Assembly (NCBI RefSeq): GCF_949628265.1
Contig: NC_088786.1
Location: 17,546,001 to 17,610,000, forward strand
Direction of reading: 5' to 3'
DNA length: 64,000 nt
DNA from: Cloeon dipterum
Taxonomy: Eukaryota; Arthropoda; Insecta; Ephemeroptera; Baetidae
Below the pieces are notes generated by a model. It searched no databases. It saw only the letters and a list, made by a program, of their open reading frames with translations, and was not told the origin of the DNA. Both the position numbers and the translations under genes were made by a program. Positions within the stretch are counted from its first letter, which is position 1. Each line of letters opens with the position of its first letter. Positions 33,601-47,779 of the stretch are shown piece by piece.

Positions 33601-36600
33601 CAAGTAGCCATTTGATATTAGTACCCCTATAGTACCACTAGCGTTAATTGAGCCAGTATGTCTCATCTCCATGCTGCTCACTTGCGAAGGATCCGATTAA
33701 TCTAGCCGAGCGTTGCGAAAGTCGCCTGCGCAGGTTAATTGCTTTTCCTTTTTTGCAATTCATATGCACACACCAGCAGAGTCGAGTCGGTCGTCTCCAT
33801 TCAAATGAGAAGCCGGCTTTTGTCACTGGAGAGGCTCATTAAAAACAGAGCAGAGCACCTCCGAAGGGTTTTTCTGTTCCGTTTATTTCTGAAACGCATA
33901 TACACGCACGCACCAAGCCACATTGTGCTTCTTTCATTGCACAATTTGTTGAAGCCGTGTCTTCCAAGGCTTAAGGCAATAAAGAATCAGTTCAGGTTGG
34001 ATGAGAAAATTTAAATCACAGATAAAACGAATGACTCAATGAATATATTTCAACAATGCATTTTCTGAAAGAGAATTGCCGACAACATTCAATGTTTGAA
34101 TGACATTGGCCATTGACGTAAAATTTATTTACATTTAGCATAAGAATCTGAAATGTAGATTCAAAATAATATGTGAAATGCCGCTGTTGGCATTTTTTGA
34201 TAAGAGGTGAAGAAACTGTGCATTTGTTACAAAATTCTACTCTCTGCAATGCTCAGGGGTGAGATTATTGGCATATCAAGGCGTTTCCTGAGCACCCTGA
34301 TGACTTCCAAAGGGTCAAATTGCACATTATGAAATATCTTGTTAAGGGTGTGTGCAATTACATAGCAGATCGAACAAATACAGAGCACAGCGGGCATAAT
34401 TAAAATGGGAATTGAATGATATCGATCACTGCAGGGTTAGATTTTTTACCTGTTTTGATGACCTTTTTGACCTCAATAGGATTTCCAGAGCTTATCAGAG
34501 TTTAAAATTAAAATTTTGATTTTCTCACTTTTCCCCTCAACCTTTGGCCCTTCTTCTCTTGTAAAATAAAAGTTTCATCAACCTGAAAACCTCCCAAAAA
34601 TTGTTTCTGTCAATTGGGATGTTTCTGGCCCTCTAAATCTTTTGGCACAATGTTTTAACTCCATTATAACTCGATTTATTCTTAATTTACTTAGCTGCTT
34701 TTACCAAGATTTTTCGAAAAAAACCGTACATTCATCTGTCAAACTTTGTTTTTCGACAACTGTATAGCACCGCACTCTAACAACATTCCCAAAAAAATCA
34801 GGATTTTGCTGAAATGAAAATTTAAAAATTGCAAATTCCTCAACGAACACCCACCATAGAGAGAAAATAATAAATTTTTATGACCTTTAAAGCACTTTAA
34901 AAAAGCTTTTTGTATAAAATAAAATTTTGATTAGAAGAGCAAAAACTCATATCGCTCTCCAATCCGAATCCAATTTGGCCGGAGGAAAGTTTTCTCATCC
35001 GATTTTTCTCGGTGGCTTCCTGCATGAATGAGAGAGAAAAGTCTAGAGGTGGTTGCCGGGCGAAGAAATCGCCCCCGCGCGCACATCAAATTAAAGGCCT
35101 CTCTCGCGGGCACAACCCCATCGCAAAAGCAACCTCATCATCCTCCTCATCAGCATCACGAACTCGCGCGGCGCGGCACCCTCTTTTTCTCGTTGCGTGC
35201 ACGCGGCCGGGGCCATAGGGCGTGGATGGAGATAATTAAAACAGAGATCAGCGCAGGCGAAAAGAAAGAAAGGAAAACGCGGGCGGCGGCGGCGTTTTAA
35301 TGGGGCACCATGCAGGTCTGCTTTCTCGAGTGGCTGGCTGCGTTCGTCGTCTCGTCGGTGACTGCGATGGGAAAAAGAAAGAAAAGAAGGAACGAAACTG
35401 AGAGAAAGACACTGCGGTCGAACCACGTGGTGCACCATTACTTGATACCCCTAGAGTGCCGTGGAAGAGAGCACTTCCGCTTTCGGCTGCGGCCGATTGG
35501 GTGACCCGAACGAACTAACTTATTTCGCGCGGCGCAGCTCTATTGAATGGCGAGCAATCGTTAATTTCACTATAGTCGGGATATTTCCATTCCTACTAAT
35601 GTGATATTTGTCTAAAATTGTTAATATCGTCTAAAAGGCGTCTGAAATCAGCTCAAAATCCAGGTGACGCCGGTTTCTCTATGGCACCAACAGCGCCTAT
35701 TTTTGCTTTGCGTAAAAGGAAATTTATTCAAGTTTTTTTTTTGTAATTTTTTGCCTATTTTTTATTTGTTTTTCAGTCAAAACATTTGTAAGTAGAATTT
35801 GTTGCTTTTTTAGACCTGTTTAAAAACGAGTAGAGCTGGCTTCATTAGGTTTATATTTAGACATTTGAGTAAATTTCCAAAAATGAAAAAGTGTTGTTAC
35901 TTTCGTATTACATTTTTCTCCGATTATTCCAAGGTCGTTACATCTGCGGTCAAAACCTCTTCATTGTTGTAGCAACTAAACTTATTTCCGGAAATGGCCG
36001 ATCTCAAAATTAAAATAGAGGTGCACACACACCAAACTAAATTTGGTAGAAATTTTCCATTCAAATTAAATCGGTTCTTTCTCAATAAAATGAGCAAAAA
36101 AAAAACATTCCGATAAAAGTGCTAAAGAAAATATGAGCAATTCTGTCGGCACCATGACGTCGATGACTGTACCAGCATATTGTATTGCAAAAATTCATTT
36201 TCACACATTTTGCAACTGCCACCATGGACAAATCTGGATTCCATGAACTGTAAAGGTCGTTCTAAATTCTACTTAAACGAGTATTTCGTGCTCTTGTCTT
36301 ATCACTGACTCAGAGATCAATTTTCCTACTGTATTTTACTGTTTATTCTAATCCATATTATACGAAACATTCTCAAATATCGAGATAATTTAATTTGCAA
36401 TGAATTGAAGGGAAAAGCTGAATCTTCCTTAGTTTGACTTATCGGTTTGGAATCAATTCAACAAAAAGCGATTTGCAATTCAACAATTCTAGCTGATGAA
36501 CGTGCCATAAACTAATGCTCCGTATCAAATGCCGTGCGATTGAGCCATAATCGCTGGGCAATCGAGAAAAGGTGCTGGGATAAAGTTTCTGCAGACAGTG

Positions 36601-38350
36601 CCGCTCCTCCATTGGGTGTATCGATCCGCAGACACTATCTGGAACATTTATGAAATGAACGAATTGGCTAAAAGTGCAGGGTGGCGTCTCGCGCGTGGAC
36701 AGGTGCGGGCCTAGCCGTCGGCCGAGGCGAAAAACGGAAGTAGAGAGGCCGTGTGACGGGCAGCGACGGCGGGGGAACGGTGCAACCGATCTGCCACCTG
36801 ACACGCACACACACGGAGCACACATCAGCTGGCAACAGCCTGTTCGCTCAGATTATGGCACCTGAATTATTGCAGCTGCAGGATAATCGCCGACGCTCGC
36901 TGATGAGAGAACTATAACTGCCACTGACACTGTTCCAGATTAGCGCAATTCAATCAACTCTCACCACCATTGAGACAAATGGCGTGTAAATCCCCTGAGA
37001 GCATTCGCCGTCGCTTCTAAAACGGGGTATTTTTGTTTGCGGAGAAAAGGTTTCAACTAGCTCCAGTGTTTTAATTATGGAATTCAAATTAAAGTATATG
37101 TGTACCGAATAATTTTTACCTTGATTTCAAATATTCTTAGATGATTGGGAAAGAGCTAGATTTTCCTGTTAAAATTTCTTAAAACATTAATAATTAAGCA
37201 GCGAGCACTGTTTCTTATTGTAAATCATGATTTATTTCGCCAGAAGGGAAATTGATCACATAATTTGCTCACCCATGAATAGACCGCGACGAGAGAAATC
37301 GATATCAAACGAAAAACTATTGACAAAAAACCATTTAATTTTTTCCAAATTCTTTGCATATAAGGAAAATTAATGTTTATTTTTTATTTGACTAAAGCAC
37401 ATTTCAGTGGTTTTAGTTAAAATTAATTTTCAATTTTTCCCTGTATTCCACATTGCACTAGCTGTCCCCTATTTCTTCAGCCTTGGTGAAAAATAGAGAA
37501 TTTTGTGTCGAACAAATTCACATAGTGTGATATTATAGTCAATTTAGCAGGACGCTCATGGCAAGGAGAAACCACCAGGCATTTGTTTTCGCGGCGGCGG
37601 TATCCGTGCTGCAAGCGAGCAGCAAACAAACGATTAAGGCAATTTGTATCTAGTCAATGCCGCCGCTGCGATCGCTACCATCGTGTGTCCGTTCGTTCTA
37701 CGTGGCCTGGCACTCGCAGGTACACTACCGCGCCGCGCGTTATTTTTTACGGGCAAACAAGCTGGCTGGCTTCCGACGGAAATGATGGCGATGGTCATCA
37801 ATCCCTTCGCTCACTCACTCGCTGCTTCTCTCTCCTATACCCTTGTGGTTTCGGCCGCGGCTTGGTGCACCCAGACGCACCTTTTTTATTATGAAACGCT
37901 GGAAGAGTAAATTGCAGAGGATAATCCTGTTTAAAAAAATGGGTCCAAAATGAGGAATCATATGTTTCAACACTTTCAACAGAAATTTAAAAGCAGTAAT
38001 TTTTATATTTTAAATTTTATAATATATTTTCTAAATATAAAATATCCTCTTCGATTTTTAAAATTGGCTCGTATTTGTTAGCAAATGCAATCCGCAAAAT
38101 ATTTGAGATATCCAAAAACACTATTGTATTAAAATTCTATTGGAAAAATATAAACTCTTCTTCAAAATACTTTTCTGTCAGAAAATTTTGGAAAAATCAC
38201 TAACTTTTGCAAAAGCATGAAAATTGCACGTCATTCAATTTTTCTTGCCAAGCATATTACAAAAATGTATTTTGTTTCAATTGCAACCACTTTCCAAGAA
38301 ATAACAAAAACTTAATAAAAATCATTGTTATTTTTTAATGCTCTAATTAT
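30700..38350. other. Gene-poor DNA, probably long intron
   Basis: No coding exon supported. GC-rich islands occur near 31.18-31.5, 32.3-32.7, 33.05-33.3, 35.0-35.5, 36.65-36.9 and 37.56-37.9 kb, separated by AT-rich DNA. Frames in the islands overlap on both strands and lack splice context. A family C fragment lies at 32755-32855. Confidence 0.35.
32755..32855 (+). repeat. Interspersed repeat family C, short copy
   Basis: Matches other family C copies through gtaattttgaaatggggac, agctaccca and the following A-rich block; the preceding tcgatttccacgagtt also recurs near 63420. Confidence 0.5.
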
Positions 38351-38355
38351 TAGGA

Positions 38356-39203
38356 GAGCAGTTATTCGCGAGATTGGAGGTCAATTGGACGCGATTTTTC
38401 AGCGTAGAAATTTTTAGGTGGCAGTTATATTTGCTTAAAGTACTTGTTAATAGAAGGTGAAATTCCAAATTTGAAGCTCGGGAATGGGGGCGTTCCCTAT
38501 TTTTTCGGTATCTAAAAAATGCCCAAAAAACGAATTGTGTTAATGAATTCTAAACTGCAACTCTTGACTGCATTGAGGTATCACCTTGAAATTTTCACTG
38601 CCCAACCTAGTTTTTGATCCTGAACAACTTTTACATTTACAAAAAATTCGCAGGTCGAATGTCAAGGTCACCTTTTGCGACCTTTTTTTGAAAATTCAAA
38701 ATTAAGGGATGATAGCCCCCTACGATTTTTTTGGGGTTTAGGGCTGAAATGTAGCCCGTGAAATTCTGCACAAGTAAACCAAGTTTCATAGGTGCAATCG
38801 CGATAGTTTTGCTGCAATTCGAATTTGAAGTTTGAAAACCTGCTCGAGGCCGCTTGACCGCGCGTGGACTTTGAGCGGCGAGTTCACCTCTCGTTCGTAA
38901 ATTGTTGTTTTTCGCATTTCACTTGCTTAGAAACACCAATGGGGCCTAGGGTAGACCAAGGAATGTCAAAATCGACCTTCAGGGTCTGTCCCTGACGTGA
39001 CCCTGAGATCCGAAATATCGAAAATTTCCAATTTCATCGAACTTGGTGTCTTTTTATAGGTTTTCACCACTGTACAGCTCAAATATACAGCCAAAACTGC
39101 TGAATGACAATCCTGAAACCGGTTCTTGAAATAATTGTGGTAGCAATTAATCCAGACGTGATGTGTGAAATGGGCAAAATTTTGAAATTTTTAATTTATG
39201 AAA
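38356..39203 (+). repeat. Left arm of the large inverted repeat
   Basis: Arm of about 848 bp. Landmarks shared, inverted, with the right arm: ggaatgggggcgttccctat, gcaggtcgaatgtcaaggtc, ggggcctagggtagaccaag and the inner end gggcaaaattttgaaatttt. Confidence 0.9.
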
Positions 39204-39476
39204 AGATTCTTCTGTTTTGTACACACGAAATTTATATCGAGTTTTAAAAAAACCGATCGTTTTTTTTTTACAAAGTTAACAAATTTATTTAGAGCAATAA
39301 CAAATAAATTAAATGTTAAAAATTTTTACTTAAAAAAGTAAGGAAACAAATTTTTTTATTTTTTAAAAGTAGAATTATTTGTTAATCCATTTAATAACAT
39401 TTTTTCATAGTATTAAGCATAAGATCCTTTATTATCAGCACATATTATACTTCATATGTGCAAATAAGAAGTATCA

Positions 39477-40324
39477 TTTCATAAATTAAAAATTTCAAAA
39501 TTTTGCCCATTTCACACATCACGTCTGGATTAATGGTTACCACAATTATTTCAAGAACCGGTTTCAGGATTGTCATTCAGCAGTTTTGGCTGTATATTTG
39601 AGCTCTACGGTGGTGAAAACCTATTAAAGGACACCAAGTTCGATGAAATTGGAAATTTTCGATATTTCGGATCTCAGGGTCACGTCAGGGACAGACCCTG
39701 AAGGTCGATTTTGACATTCCTTGGTCTACCCTAGGCCCCATTGGTGTTTCTAAGCAAGTGAAATGCGAAAAACAACAATTTACGAACGAGAGGTGAACTC
39801 GCCGCTCAAAGTCCACGCGCGGTCAAGCGGCCTCGAGCAGGTTTTCAAACTTCAAATTTGAATTGCAGCAAAACTATCGCGATTGCACCTATGAAACTTG
39901 GTTTACTTGTGCAGAATTTCACGGGCTACATTTCAGCCCTAAACCCCAAAAAAATCGTAGGGGGCTATCATCCCTTAATTTTGAATTTTCAAAAAAAGGT
40001 CGCAAAAGGTGACCTTGACATTCGACCTGCGAATTTTTTGTAAATGTAAAAGTTGTTCAGGATCAAAAACTAGGTTGGGCAGTGAAAATTTCAAGGTGAT
40101 ACCTCAATGCAGTCAAGAGTTGCAGTTTAGAATTCATTAACACAATTCGTTTTTTGGGCATTTTTTAGATACCGAAAAAATAGGGAACGCCCCCATTCCC
40201 GAGCTTCAAATTTGGAATTTCACCTTCTATTAACAAGTACTTTAAGCAAATATAACTGCCACCTAAAAATTTCTACGCTGAAAAATCGCGTCCAATTGAC
40301 CTCCAATCTCGCGAATAACTGCTC
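39477..40324 (-). repeat. Right arm of the large inverted repeat
   Basis: Reverse complement of 38356-39203 with very few differences, for example caaatttgaattgcagc against the expected caaattcgaattgcagc. Ends in cgcgaataactgctc. Confidence 0.9.
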
Positions 40325-40329
40325 GGAAA

Positions 40330-43300
40330 AAATTGAAAATAAAGCCAAGGATTTAAAAGAGTAGTATTTAAATACGAGACGTACAACACTGCAAGCATTG
40401 AACACAGTATACAAATTACATGCTTTCATCTCAATCGTTTTCCACAATGCAAACCCCTTTGGGCTTGTCATAATGATTATCGCCGTTCATTTACCTTTGA
40501 GGATGCTACTACTGATTCTTTTTCCTCTCCTTCCCCGCTCACGCCGAGAATAAATTACGAGGCCGCCTGCTCGTTGTCGGATAAATAAAGCCGGCAGCAG
40601 TGTTATATTGTTGTTCCTTTTCCTTTGTTGGGCGCTGCCGAGCGAGCGAGGAAGTTCATTACTTTATTGAACTTCGTCTGTTATTTATACACTCACTCGC
40701 CGGCGGAAAGACGGCCCGTGCTCCGTGAATCCGCAGGTTAATTGGCGCAGGAAGGCAGTGGCAGAAATTAGGAAGGAAATGCCCACTGCTCTCGCCTAGT
40801 GCTAAATGCCTTCTCGGCGCTAGCGAAGCAAAAGTTTCCAGCCAGAAGTTCAAACTGCTCTGCGGCTCTTAAAGGGAACAGTCATTGCTAGAAACCAAAC
40901 GCTCAGTCGCAGAAACCGAAAATAGCAAAATGCAATTTTGTGTCTCACAAACAGCACCGGGTCCTAACATGAAGCTTAGAAGAAAAACATCTTTTCAAGG
41001 ATTAAATAAATGCATTTTCCTAGTTTAAACAAATCTAATTTTATTGCTTCTTTTTGCACATTAATTTCGTCTAATAATTAATTTAGCATTTATTAAGAGT
41101 TTTCCCTTTATTTATTTCTTCATCGTCAGAAATACCTCCCTCAAGTGAAATTCAAGCCATTGTACAATTGATTGCTTTCTATATAAATATTAATATATCT
41201 ATTGTATACTTGATCATTTGCATAATAAACTCTAATGTTTTTCTTTTGATTTATAAGACTCACATTTTAATTTTGTAATTCTTGTGTTTGTCAGTACGTG
41301 TGATTAAAAAACCCCTTTGAAAATCAATTCTGAGAACAGAATAAGGCATGCACTTATTTTTTGGCGTGTGACTTTTCGAGCGTGGGCAATGACCACGTTG
41401 ATAAGGCGAGCGAGCGTGTATGATTGCACGTTGAAAGCCCTCGAAAATGATGATGGGCTGGCGATGGTCACTCGCAGGAAGGGAAGAGCGATAACCGGCT
41501 GCCTGCTTTTATTCTTTGGCGCATTTAGTTTTCTGATAAAGCGGCGACAGTGGCCCTGAAAAGTTGCGTGCATATGAGAGTGAGGGTGCCAGCATGGGTC
41601 GACCGATATTGCTTTGGGACCAACCGGCGACGACACGCATTATGTGTAAACTCGCATCACCAGGCTACTTTGTGCTGATATAATGTGTGGAATTTCCATG
41701 GCTGTGCTTGATGTTTGCCAAATCAAATTTTACTAATGGATATCAGTTGACATGACATAATTAATGAGTTGTTCAGAATTTTGTTACAATTTATTTGTCA
41801 GAAAATATATAATTATTAAAAACCTTTCAGAATTATTTGAAAATTGAATTTTGAAGCCCGTTTTTGTTCAATTTATTTATTTGTCAACTTGATAAGAAAA
41901 TAAGACCTTGGATTTTTACTTGGCTCAATTTTTGGGCTCGAGATCTTTTTCTTATACAAAATCTGGGCTTTTTATCACATCAAGTAGCTCCATTTGAGTC
42001 TAAAGAAAACAAAATATTTACTTTGTTTCATAGTTTTAACTGAATATTTTCAGAAACAATAAAATTACACAAGAAGATTGTAGTTAATTAATAAAAAATA
42101 GGAAGTTTCATCAGCTTTTCGAATATTACACTAGTTTTTGATCCACGGTTAACTATATAATTTTAAAACTCCCAGGACAAACACGTAGGGAAAAACTGTA
42201 GTTTTAAACCGATTTTTAAATGTTTGATATTTTTTCAATCGCTTAAATCGTTGAATCACATCATTTACATCATGAGAGCCTACACACATATTCAATTATG
42301 TCCCCAAAAACGTGGCATCATTTTGAGTCATTTTAAAATAAAGTAATTAAATAAATCTGAAGTAAGGTGGTTGGTGAGGTATCGATTCTCAGCACAAAGT
42401 GGAGCAGCGCGAGCAGCTTTGAAATTGATAAGCTGCGCCCGCAGCGGCCTTGCCTGAAATGATCGATCATCTGCAAGTATAAAGTTATCCCAGCGTCCTT
42501 ACGCGCCTTCGTCCGTCCATGCGGCGGCATAAATAAATAAAATGCACCCGAGGTCGGCGTCGCTCTTGCCCGCAGAAGCATCGAGTGCCCATTTCGTTGC
42601 TCACCGTGGCAGAGAGTGAGAGAGAAAAAAAAAGGAAAAAGTTGCAAGGGGCTCGTTTATTCTTGCTTTTTATTCGTGTCTCCGTCCGAAAGAAACTGCT
42701 CGCCGCGCGAGAGATACAAATTGCTGTTTAAATTCTTACAAGTGCAGGTGTGTGTGTGTCTTTTTATTCTGCGCTGCAGCTGTAATCAATACCGCAGAAT
42801 GGTCGGAACGTCTTGCGGCCATGTCCGACCGAATGAATGCTCCTCTCGCGCGAGTTTAACAGTACTCCTTTTTTCCTCTCGGCTTCTTGCTTGCTCCAAG
42901 TTTTATATCAATTCCCAGCAGCACCACTCGACTGCATGCCTAATGCGCGGTCACGCTTTTGTTCGGAGAAATGAGCCGAAAACGACACCGAAATGCGCCT
43001 CGTGATCGTCTGTTTTGGTAACTGTAAAGCAGCAGCGACAAGGTTGCCCGCAAAAACAATCGCAGCGGTTGTCTTTTCTGCCGAATGATGCAAATAGCGG
43101 AAAGAGCACGCCTTTTCACCGTGACAGCGGCGTAATCCGACATAATCACAACTTGCAAAAGCAGGAAAATCCTTTGAACATAATGCCAAACAGATTCACT
43201 GAGGATTTTTTTTTTCATTTCAAATCAATGAATAAATCCAAACGATTATATCTTTATGAATTGGCAATTGCGCCGAAAATAGAAACAAAAAACATAAATC

Positions 43301-44720
43301 GTACGAGGAAAAATAATTTCGGATATCGTAAAAGAAATTTTGCTGTAAAATATAAACGGTTCCAAATTGAAACGACAAATTTGTGTTTAATTTTACAAAA
43401 AGACCAATTTTTGTCCGCCTAGCTCTTTTAACTTCGTCCTCAACTGCTCCATTTTTTTGTTCTTTTCAATTATCTAATGCAGCACAGTGACAGGGAATTC
43501 CACCTAATAACAGAAATTATGCCCAAAAAGCGTGAAAAAAGCATCAAAATTCCCCGCGCAGCAAACAATAATGGTCGAATGTGAACATTCTCTCTGACAT
43601 GATCGGGAGTCGACTTTTTCTCATTTGGATTGCCGATGGCGCGAGAAATTGTCGTCCGCTGATTTCCCTATACTCATTGACGGAAAACAAAGCGCGACGG
43701 GGCGAAACTGCTGCTTCTATTGATTGGAGAACAAGAAAAACGCGATAAACAAAAAGAGGACGCGCTGGGCTGATCTGATCGGCGAGTTCGCTGACCCAAA
43801 ATCATTTCCGCCGACGGGGAAAAGCGGCTCGTCAAATCAATTTATTTATATTTATTCCACATTCATGACAATCAGAATTGTTCTGCGAGTTAAAAATAAA
43901 GAAAATCAGATTAGGAAATTTGTTAGCCATAGAGGTGCCCTTTTAAACATATTGAAAATGGGAGTAAAGGAAATATATCATGCACCGGAAACTGCAAATC
44001 AAAATCTGATTTGCATTCGCCCATTCAAAGCTCCTGGTTTTCTGCATATGAACTACTTTGATGTGCATTTCCATGCCAATTCTATTTGTGCTCTTTGATT
44101 CGCGAGCATGATGCATCAATATTTCATTTAGGCTTTCTCGTCGTCCCTCGGCGACACATTAATATTTAATTATTCTGATCGCCAAAACGGCTCGCGTGCT
44201 CCTGAGGGATGCAAATTTGGCTGCGGTCTCTCGTTGGTAACAAGCTTTTTGCGGTTGGCTATAATTTTTAAATGAAAATCCTCTAGTTGGCAATCTTGAA
44301 CCAGCACATTTTTTTTTTCAAAATTGGACATTGTGGTGAACACAGACAAAAAGACTGAGCAGAAGGATTCTTCGGAAATAACTGCTCTTTTCTACAATTT
44401 TTTTTAGATGCACAAAGTAGGAAACCCCTTAAATTTACATGTGGCAAAATTAATGGAAAATTCCTTTCCAGTTTAATTTTAGCACCAGAAGCCCAAAAAA
44501 CGTACTATTTTTAGTGATGTGTTGGTTTTGATTTTATTTATTTTTTATTTATTGAAAGAAACACCAATGGTGTACAACAGACATGGACACAAGCAGGTTT
44601 TGATTTTGGATAGTTTTAAAATTTTCATGTTTAGGAATGGCGTTCCCAGACGTAAATTGTTTTTTCCTGAGATTGCAAGATAATGTTTTTTAAACGTTGC
44701 TCCTTTAAGGAAGTCCCACT
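40330..44720. other. Gene-poor DNA
   Basis: No exon supported. AT-rich with GC-richer islands near 40.55-40.85, 41.37-41.6, 42.4-42.6 and 42.8-43.15 kb. A frame at 43724-44098 has no splice or start context that would make it credible. Confidence 0.3.
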
Positions 44721-44725
44721 TAAAA

Positions 44726-44729
<4 letters not shown>

Positions 44730-44796
<67 letters not shown>

Positions 44797-44806
44797 ATAT
44801 ATATAA
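44730..44806. repeat. (AT)n microsatellite
   Basis: About 32 AT dinucleotides interrupted once by a C near the right end. Confidence 0.95.
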
Positions 44807-44809
44807 CTG

Positions 44810-47750
44810 TTTGAATTGCCTGAACGAGTCGTTCCCGTATCCAGAAATGGAATAAAAAATAAGCCCAGCATTTTAACTGCGCTTTTTCGGTAAATTATCA
44901 AATATTGTAGTAAAATATGTATCGTTTGGAAAAAACCGAACTGACCGTGGAGAAAACCCTGGAGGTCTCTCTCGTCGCGCATCAAAATTCCGATGGGGCG
45001 CATTATTAATTCATAACAGTGAGGCGCACGACATAATTTTCGAATAAAACGAGATATGGATTGGGTCGGAGGCATGACCGAGTGCGGTAAAACTGAATCC
45101 CCAATCCAATCTCGCGAGCAGCCCTCAGCACAATGTATACATTTCTCATCGGCTGCATTTTACGCGCGGCTTTTCTTTTCCAGCGTGTGGCGTGCGGACG
45201 TTTTTCGCTCGTAAATTGGAGCCGGGAAATGAGGAGTGGGCCGCTCCACCCGCCTGGCCGCGATCCGAGACTATACACACACAATGTGGCCCCTTATTCG
45301 AATTGCAGACATTTGCCTTGCAAATTCCACTGAGCCGTTTTCCAGCCGAGACTGTGAAAGAGAAAGAGAGTAATGACGCTGAATCATGCCACACTCGCAT
45401 TTTACCTGAAAATCACTGCCGTCTGGTAATTTATCGCTCTTCAAACTGGTAATGCAGTCAAATTTATTTATTCAGGACGGGCAGCTCGCATTTCTCCCTG
45501 GATTTAATATGGAAATGGCCGATTTTACGGCTGCTGCAGACCGATTATTACCATTATCCGCGGCATTTCAGATTGGGGGTATCTATACGCGGCGGTAGCG
45601 GGGCGGCGCAGGGCGAAACTTTGTTTGGCCGGCCGCAGTAGCGGTGCACAAAGAGCAAAGTTCGGAGCAAACCGAGATTTGCCAGCTAAAAAATGCTATT
45701 AGCGGCAAAAGGGTTGCACCCTCGTGGCAGGATTAGGATATCAATGGCTGGCGATTTAGAGGTTTGATTCTCCGGCTTTGGTTGCCTAAATTCCATAATG
45801 AACCATAATGTGTTATTTTAAAAGGAGAAAAGGAAACTGAAATCAGCACTGCTGCGTCTGATTTTTTTTAGGAACTAAATGAGCATCAAAAGAAGGGACA
45901 ACGTGCAAAAATATTTGCTTAATTGGTGTCTTGGCAAATATAATCAGTGAAATTGTCGATAGTGAGAAGAATACTTAGTATCTAAATGTTCAAACTTTTA
46001 GTTTATCAGTGAATCTTGTGTCTTTTCTACTTAAAACCATAATTAATCAATTTTTTGTTGGAAAAATTACTGAATAATTGGGAAAATTTGCTATTTTTGA
46101 TATTGAAAACGCATACATAGGATTCTCTGAGAGCAGCAGCCTCTGAAAGAGCTCGTATCTCGCAAGGGATTTTGATATGGGGAAGTGGTTTTAGGGACAG
46201 TTAAAAAGAAGGCGTGTTATGTGTTACAAAGCGAAGAAAACAGTAAAAACTGCAGTTTTTACTGACAATGAGGTATATTTCTAGCTAAAATACTGATTAC
46301 ATATTAATTTACTGGTTTTGCAGATATACACGAAAAAGAAAACCAATTTTTAAAATGGACTCGCAGGTAATAGTTGGAATTTTGGTTTCTTCATAAATTC
46401 TAAATACGTTTCACTTGAATTTGGATTTCACTTACATTTAATTTCTTATGAGAGTTTTTAGAGCATTTAAAGCATCCGTAAAACTAGCATGCCCTTGAAA
46501 TTTGTTTTGTATTTTTTACTGTCTGTAACCCGCATAATAATAATTTAACAAAGCAACGATGATCGCCGCGAACCATTTCGTCAATTGAGCGTTTAACTCC
46601 TTGAAGCGAGCTTGGAATAATGCAAACTTTGCGCATAGCACTTGCGCCAGCTAATTAATCTTTGGTGGAGTAGTGCAGAAGCGTGTACTCAGCGTATCAA
46701 AGGGGCCCATCTCCAGTGTTTGGCGGCGCGTGCGGTTCAAAATACACGTCGCTTGTTAAAACTCGCGGCGGCAGCGGATGCACAGAACAAAAGTTAGGAT
46801 AGCCAGCGAGCCATGCCGCCACTTTTGAAGAAAGAGGTGATCTACCGCGCTGATTGTGCATTGCTGTTTCGGCAAAATGCGCCACAAATTAATTGGATAG
46901 TCTCTCAAAGAGAAACTCTAGTGATGCTACGTTTCACTTTTCAACAAAATCATTTATAGCGAGTTTAGAAAATCACCACAGGAAAAATATTTTCGATTCG
47001 AAGGATTATGCGAGCTAGTGAGCACAAAGGTGAAAAATCCTTTTGGGAATTGACTCAAAATTGAAATTTGGAGCCAGTTTCGTTTTTACATGATCTAATA
47101 AGTCTCTCTTTATTTTTGGGAATCCTGGGAATTAAAAGTCCTTGAAATTTCCACTTTGGCAATGGATGTTGCAAATAGTTTGTAAATGGTTCGAGATAAT
47201 GTTTTAAAATGGGCTGACTGCCAGTTCATGAAGAGTTGCTCCATTTGGATAACTGGGAAAAATTCAATTTGCACAAGTTTCACACTCTCAATCGAAAAAA
47301 TTTTCAGATATAAAAAATCTGAAATGCCGTCAGTTTTTAGAATGTTGTAACTCTTTTTTGAAACCTATGGTTAAGCCTAGGACTTATACTTAAGGGTGAA
47401 GAAGAGCTTTTCCTCATAATGAAAAAATGAACCATCAAACATTGTTTCTGATTAATATTTCATCTAAATTGAACATAAACTGTATTTTTAAATAAGTATG
47501 ATCATTTACTTTATTCGCTAAAATCGTCAAATGGAAATATTTCCACCAAATTTCCACTCTAAAACCCGTTATACCAAATTAATGAAGTCATTAAAAACTA
47601 AAACGTCCTTGTTAGTAGATTGGAGCAAACATACTCACTTAAATTCCTTCATTAAACCGCCAGCCTAATCAATTTGATTGGAATAAATCAAGCATTCTTG
47701 TGCACAGCCCAACTTCCGATAGCATTTTAATGAATTAAAAAATGTGTCTC
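44810..47750. other. Gene-poor DNA
   Basis: No exon supported. Includes GC-rich patches near 45.2-45.75 and 46.7-46.85 kb and a family C copy at 46121-46255. Confidence 0.3.
46121..46255 (+). repeat. Interspersed repeat family C, copy 2
   Basis: Aligns along its length with 29747-29885: gattctctga, a gcagc block, gggattttgatatggggaag, ttaaaaagaagg, tgttacaaagcga and acagtaaaa. Confidence 0.65.
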
Positions 47751-47779
47751 CTGCCAAACAATGAACGCTCGATTTTATT

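Larger units (their letters stand above)
38356..40324. mobile_element. Large near-perfect inverted repeat, candidate foldback transposon or hairpin-RNA locus
   Basis: The left arm (38356-39203) is the reverse complement of the right arm (39477-40324), about 848 bp each, around a 273-bp AT-rich spacer. By eye the outer 650 bp differ at about one base, while small mismatches cluster near the inner ends. The outer ends are GAGCAGTTATTCGCG and its complement. GGA occurs directly outside both ends (38353-38355 and 40325-40327), a possible 3-bp target duplication. There is no transposase-like frame. It fits a non-autonomous foldback-type DNA element; if transcribed, the RNA would fold into a very long duplex and feed small-interfering-RNA production. 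Confidence 0.75.

Noticed and set aside
35310..35504. ATG in good context followed by a signal-peptide-like run (MQVCFLEWLAAFVVSSVTA)
   Set aside because: The rest is basic low-complexity sequence from a GC-rich island, with no domain and no downstream exon visible.
39858..40043. Open frame inside the right arm of the inverted repeat
   Set aside because: Short, with no ATG start and no similarity to any transposase that I can see.
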